DNA of 5,281 nucleotides, from positions 1 to 5,281 of the forward strand of contig JAHAEW010000132.1 of assembly GCA_018374635.1 (NCBI GenBank), read 5' to 3'. The stretch comes from Clostridiales bacterium. Lineage in GTDB: Bacteria; Bacillota; Clostridia; Oscillospirales; Oscillospiraceae. Below are positions 3,078 through 5,281 of this stretch, in pieces. A model generated the notes under the pieces. The model was not told the origin of the DNA, ran no database searches, and saw nothing but the letters and a program-made list of their open reading frames with translations. The position numbers were made by a program, and so were the translations under genes. Numbering within the stretch: position 1 is the first letter of the stretch; each line of letters opens with the position of its first letter.

Positions 3078-5281
3078 TCACGCCGCCTTCGGCGGGCGTT
3101 CCTGGAGGCGACAGCCGACGTTGGAGTTCGTGCCCGACGCACTGCCGTAGCTCACGCAGAACGGCCCGTGATCCTGGTACTGGTCATAGTCACCGCCGCG
3201 GCGCAGGCACGGGCTACCACCGCCGAAATACCAGCCATCCGGGACATATGTGGTGGTACTGCCGCCAGCCTCAGAGGGATACAGCGCCCACTCCAGCCCG
3301 CTTTGGGTCGGGATGGCGAAGTCCTTCGGGTAACCAGCAACCGGCTTACCGACAAGCACGCCGTTGGCACTGTCGCTGAACTGATTGGGATTCTTGATGA
3401 CGTTCAGGCCGTTGCCATTGTAATAGCAGCCGTCCATCCAGTCGTACACATTGTCCCACCAGCCCTCGATGTTCCGGTACTGTGTGAAACCGTAAGTATC
3501 CCGATTGGCCGCCGTAGTACCGGTGTGGTACTGCATGGCGTCCGTACGCCCGTTGTTCTCCTTGGAATTGCTGGCCGAGCAGCCCCGGCCGATCCGCTCG
3601 CCGTTCCAATCCGCGAACTCCACCAGAAACAGCATGTTTACATACCACATCTGGGCAAAGTCCAGCTGCCAGATGTTGGCCCCCAGGTTGTGGATCTGGG
3701 TCCGCGCCGTGCTCCGGGTGATGCTCACCTGCTGGGCCTTGTTGGTCTCCGACTTGTAGGTGCCGCTGGCGCAGTGATACCGGGCGATGTAGGAGAGGTC
3801 TAGTTCGCCCAGACCATCGCCTCGATCCATATTTACCGGGTCCACATGGAACCCCTCCACAGGGCCGTCCGCGATCTGGAGCTTCAGCTTCTTCCCCGTC
3901 TTGGTCCACTTGAACCAATACTTGGGTTCCTTCACCATCACGCCGCCCGTCCGGGTGACCTTGGTCATGTCCTTCCACGGGTACAAGTCGTCAAAGGGCG
4001 AGGAGCCGGAGCCGTTGTTCACCGCCGGGTTGGGGTCCCCAAAGCCCGCCGCTCCGTCGGTGCGCTTACCCTTGGTGGGGCCGCTGCTGGTCCAGTCCCA
4101 TTCCACGCCGTAGATGGTGACGAACTGGGCATTGACTGCTACCTGCTTATCGGCCCCAGCCAGATAGTTGGCTCCCGCAGCTACTTTAACAATAATTGTA
4201 GTCGTGCCGGTGATGTTATTTACACTGTTCACCGTAACCTCGCCGGTCTGCTGATTGATGTTACCGATCGTAGCCACACCAACATTATTGGAAACGGCAG
4301 AGATCACGCCGTCGCCCTTTCGGGTCACGGTAAACTTGGCGCTTCGGGCGCCGGTATTCAGCGTCACACTTGTCGGACTTACAGATACGACCTGATCGCC
4401 CTTGCCGATAGCCCAGGTAGCTGTCTTGGCGTCCACCGTGCCATCCCACCACTGATGGTTGGAATCCGGTGTAAAGGCGGCAGTGTACCCTGTGCCGGCG
4501 TTGACCTTCGCCTCTACAGATACCGTCATTTTGCTCGGATCATAATTGGCGTCCCACACCGGAGTTTTGGGGTCCCCATCATACTTCAAAGCTCCGCTCT
4601 GGGCGGGAACCTTGGCGATGGAAGCTCGGCCGATGCTCCACTGAACGGTTTTATTGGTCGTAGAACCGTCCGACCACATGCCATTCAGAAGAATAAATGT
4701 GGCAGAGTGGGTGCCGGCATTGGTCTGTGCGGTCACCTGCACTTTGGAATTCACCTGGTCAAAGTTATCCCATTCCGGTGTCTGGGGCGCTCCCGTATAG
4801 GTCGGCGAGCCCTTCTGCGTAGGAATGGGTACAATAACGCTGGTGATGGTCCACTTGACCTCCTTGGCCTCAATGGAACCGTCCCACCACTTGTAGTTGG
4901 CGGTAGGAGTAAATGTGGCTTTGTAATCGCCTGCGTCAGTTCCAGATCGGTCTCCGCCAATGGTCAACTGACCGATGTCGTAGTTGGCCCAGGTGGGAGC
5001 CTGCGGTTTGCCGTTGGCCGCCAGTACATTGTTCTGCACCGGAAGAGAAGCGATGACCGCCCGGTCAATGATCCACTCAACCGTGACCTCGTCCAAGCCG
5101 CCGGGGAACTGATATCCATACGACAGATTAAACCGTGCGGAATAGGACCCAGCGTTCACGCCGTTGGTCGTGCCGGAAATGGTCATCTTCGACGGATCAT
5201 ACCCAGTCCAGGACGGAGTTTTTCCAGTCCCGTCATAGGTAAGGACTCCATTTTGAACAGGGACAGCCACCTCAATGGGGT
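3078..5281 (-). CDS. DGR target protein: Ig-like repeat / C-type-lectin-fold tail-fibre-like protein (5' end outside window)
   Basis: This is probably a phage receptor-binding or surface-display protein whose C-terminal tip is diversified by the DGR. The reading frame stays open to the window edge, so the gene is partial; the GTG at 5270 sits inside a repeat and is not a credible start. Counting residues from that GTG (730 visible), four related Ig-like repeats lie at about 2-70, 72-144, 145-215 and 216-290. They share a P-x-Q start, a YDG/YTG-P-x-TP-x-W core, a NAG-x-Y motif and a closing V-x-W-x-I. A BIG2-like domain follows at about 291-388. Residues 389-730 form the C-type-lectin/FGE-sulfatase-like domain of gut phage DGR targets, with SPFDDLYPW (424-432), QLDFAQMW (535-542), LFLVEFADW (547-555) and YRNIEGWWDNVYDWMDG (598-614). 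It ends in the variable region (about 675-723) with GCRL (719-722). The TGA stop is at 3080-3078. The domain assignment is by eye; virion location is inferred from the neighbours. Confidence 0.9.
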   Translation of the reverse strand, partial: PIEVAVPVQNGVLTYDGTGKTPSWTGYDPSKMTISGTTNGVNAGSYSARFNLSYGYQFPGGLDEVTVEWIIDRAVIASLPVQNNVLAANGKPQAPTWANYDIGQLTIGGDRSGTDAGDYKATFTPTANYKWWDGSIEAKEVKWTITSVIVPIPTQKGSPTYTGAPQTPEWDNFDQVNSKVQVTAQTNAGTHSATFILLNGMWSDGSTTNKTVQWSIGRASIAKVPAQSGALKYDGDPKTPVWDANYDPSKMTVSVEAKVNAGTGYTAAFTPDSNHQWWDGTVDAKTATWAIGKGDQVVSVSPTSVTLNTGARSAKFTVTRKGDGVISAVSNNVGVATIGNINQQTGEVTVNSVNNITGTTTIIVKVAAGANYLAGADKQVAVNAQFVTIYGVEWDWTSSGPTKGKRTDGAAGFGDPNPAVNNGSGSSPFDDLYPWKDMTKVTRTGGVMVKEPKYWFKWTKTGKKLKLQIADGPVEGFHVDPVNMDRGDGLGELDLSYIARYHCASGTYKSETNKAQQVSITRSTARTQIHNLGANIWQLDFAQMWYVNMLFLVEFADWNGERIGRGCSASNSKENNGRTDAMQYHTGTTAANRDTYGFTQYRNIEGWWDNVYDWMDGCYYNGNGLNVIKNPNQFSDSANGVLVGKPVAGYPKDFAIPTQSGLEWALYPSEAGGSTTTYVPDGWYFGGGSPCLRRGGDYDQYQDHGPFCVSYGSASGTNSNVGCRLQERPPKAA
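3081..3098 (-). promoter_or_regulatory. Hairpin/cruciform directly downstream of VR
   Basis: A GC-rich inverted repeat lies between the end of VR and the target stop codon. The perfect core pairs 3091-3095 with 3083-3087 (5 bp) around a 3-nt loop that reads GAA in the coding strand. Two more outer pairs form (3098-3081, 3097-3082) if G3096 is bulged. It begins 7 nt after the VR 3' end, where the Bordetella phage DGR has a hairpin/cruciform needed for efficient target recognition. It also encodes the final RPPKAA residues. Confidence 0.65.
3106..3247 (-). repeat. VR: DGR variable repeat (VR)
   Basis: This 142-bp segment at the 3' end of the target gene aligns without gaps to 2756-2897 at a constant offset of 350 bp. 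Twenty positions differ, and each is an adenine in the coding strand of the template copy. It encodes the last variable part of the lectin-like domain (about residues 675-723 of the visible protein). Sixteen residues differ from the template-encoded peptide, mainly Asn to Gly, Asp, Ser or Tyr, plus two His to Arg, one Tyr to Cys, one Ser to Gly and one Ile to Val. Identity ends sharply on both sides: the next bases outside 3106 and 3247 no longer match. Confidence 0.97.

Noticed and set aside
2756..3247. TR/VR pair as an ordinary tandem duplication or insertion-sequence repeat
   Set aside because: Ordinary duplications diverge at all bases; here changes are confined to adenines of one strand, and no terminal inverted repeats or target-site duplication are seen.
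2997..3803. 268-codon open frame on the plus strand opposite the target gene
   Set aside because: It lies antisense to the lectin-like domain and VR, has no good ribosome binding site, and gives a low-complexity V/A/R/P-rich product typical of GC-rich antisense frames.
3346..3978. 210-codon minus-strand frame overlapping the target gene
   Set aside because: It is an out-of-frame shadow of the lectin-like domain, with a G/R/Q-rich composition and no ribosome binding site; the in-frame product has clear domain motifs.

Overview
The window holds a diversity-generating retroelement (DGR) set in what looks like the tail/late operon of a Firmicutes (probably gut Clostridia) prophage. All credible genes lie on the minus strand, so the biological order runs from high to low coordinates. 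The host-type inference rests on the XkdX-like gene, the strong AGGAGG-type ribosome binding sites, the moderately GC-rich coding sequence, and a fibre protein of the kind seen in Clostridia phages. No ribosomal, tRNA or housekeeping gene is present to fix the taxon.

Layout in transcription order. (1) 5281-3078: a large surface/tail-fibre-like protein, cut by the right window edge. It has four Ig-like repeats of about 70 residues, a BIG2-like domain and a C-terminal C-type-lectin/FGE-like domain ending in the variable repeat (VR, 3106-3247). (2) 3077-2898: a non-coding stretch with three hairpins, one of them a likely intrinsic terminator. (3) 2897-2756: the template repeat (TR), 142 bp, aligned without gaps to VR. 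(4) 2755-2536: a hairpin-rich spacer, probably part of the DGR RNA. (5) 2535-1360: the DGR reverse transcriptase, 391 aa, with an unusual motif C (QMDN in place of YxDD). (6) 1346-1002: a 114-aa phage protein of unknown function. (7) 984-841: a 47-aa XkdX-like protein. (8) 803-750: a possible 17-aa leader ORF whose stop overlaps the next start. (9) 753-145: a 202-aa single-pass membrane protein. (10) 101-40: a large inverted repeat, probably a terminator, next to a 17-codon plus-strand fragment resembling the start of a large serine recombinase. That fragment hints at a prophage boundary.

How it works together. TR and VR differ at 20 positions, and every one is an adenine in the TR coding strand: 20 of 40 adenines changed, 0 of the 102 other bases. 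This is the signature of DGR mutagenic retrohoming: TR RNA is copied by the error-prone RT and the cDNA replaces VR, so the ligand-binding surface of the fibre is diversified. The 20 changes alter 16 residues and none is silent. Points that stand out are the degenerate RT active-site motifs, a strong A-to-G skew (18 of 20), the lack of a recognisable Avd gene in the window, the hairpin directly after VR, and the structured RNA spacer.
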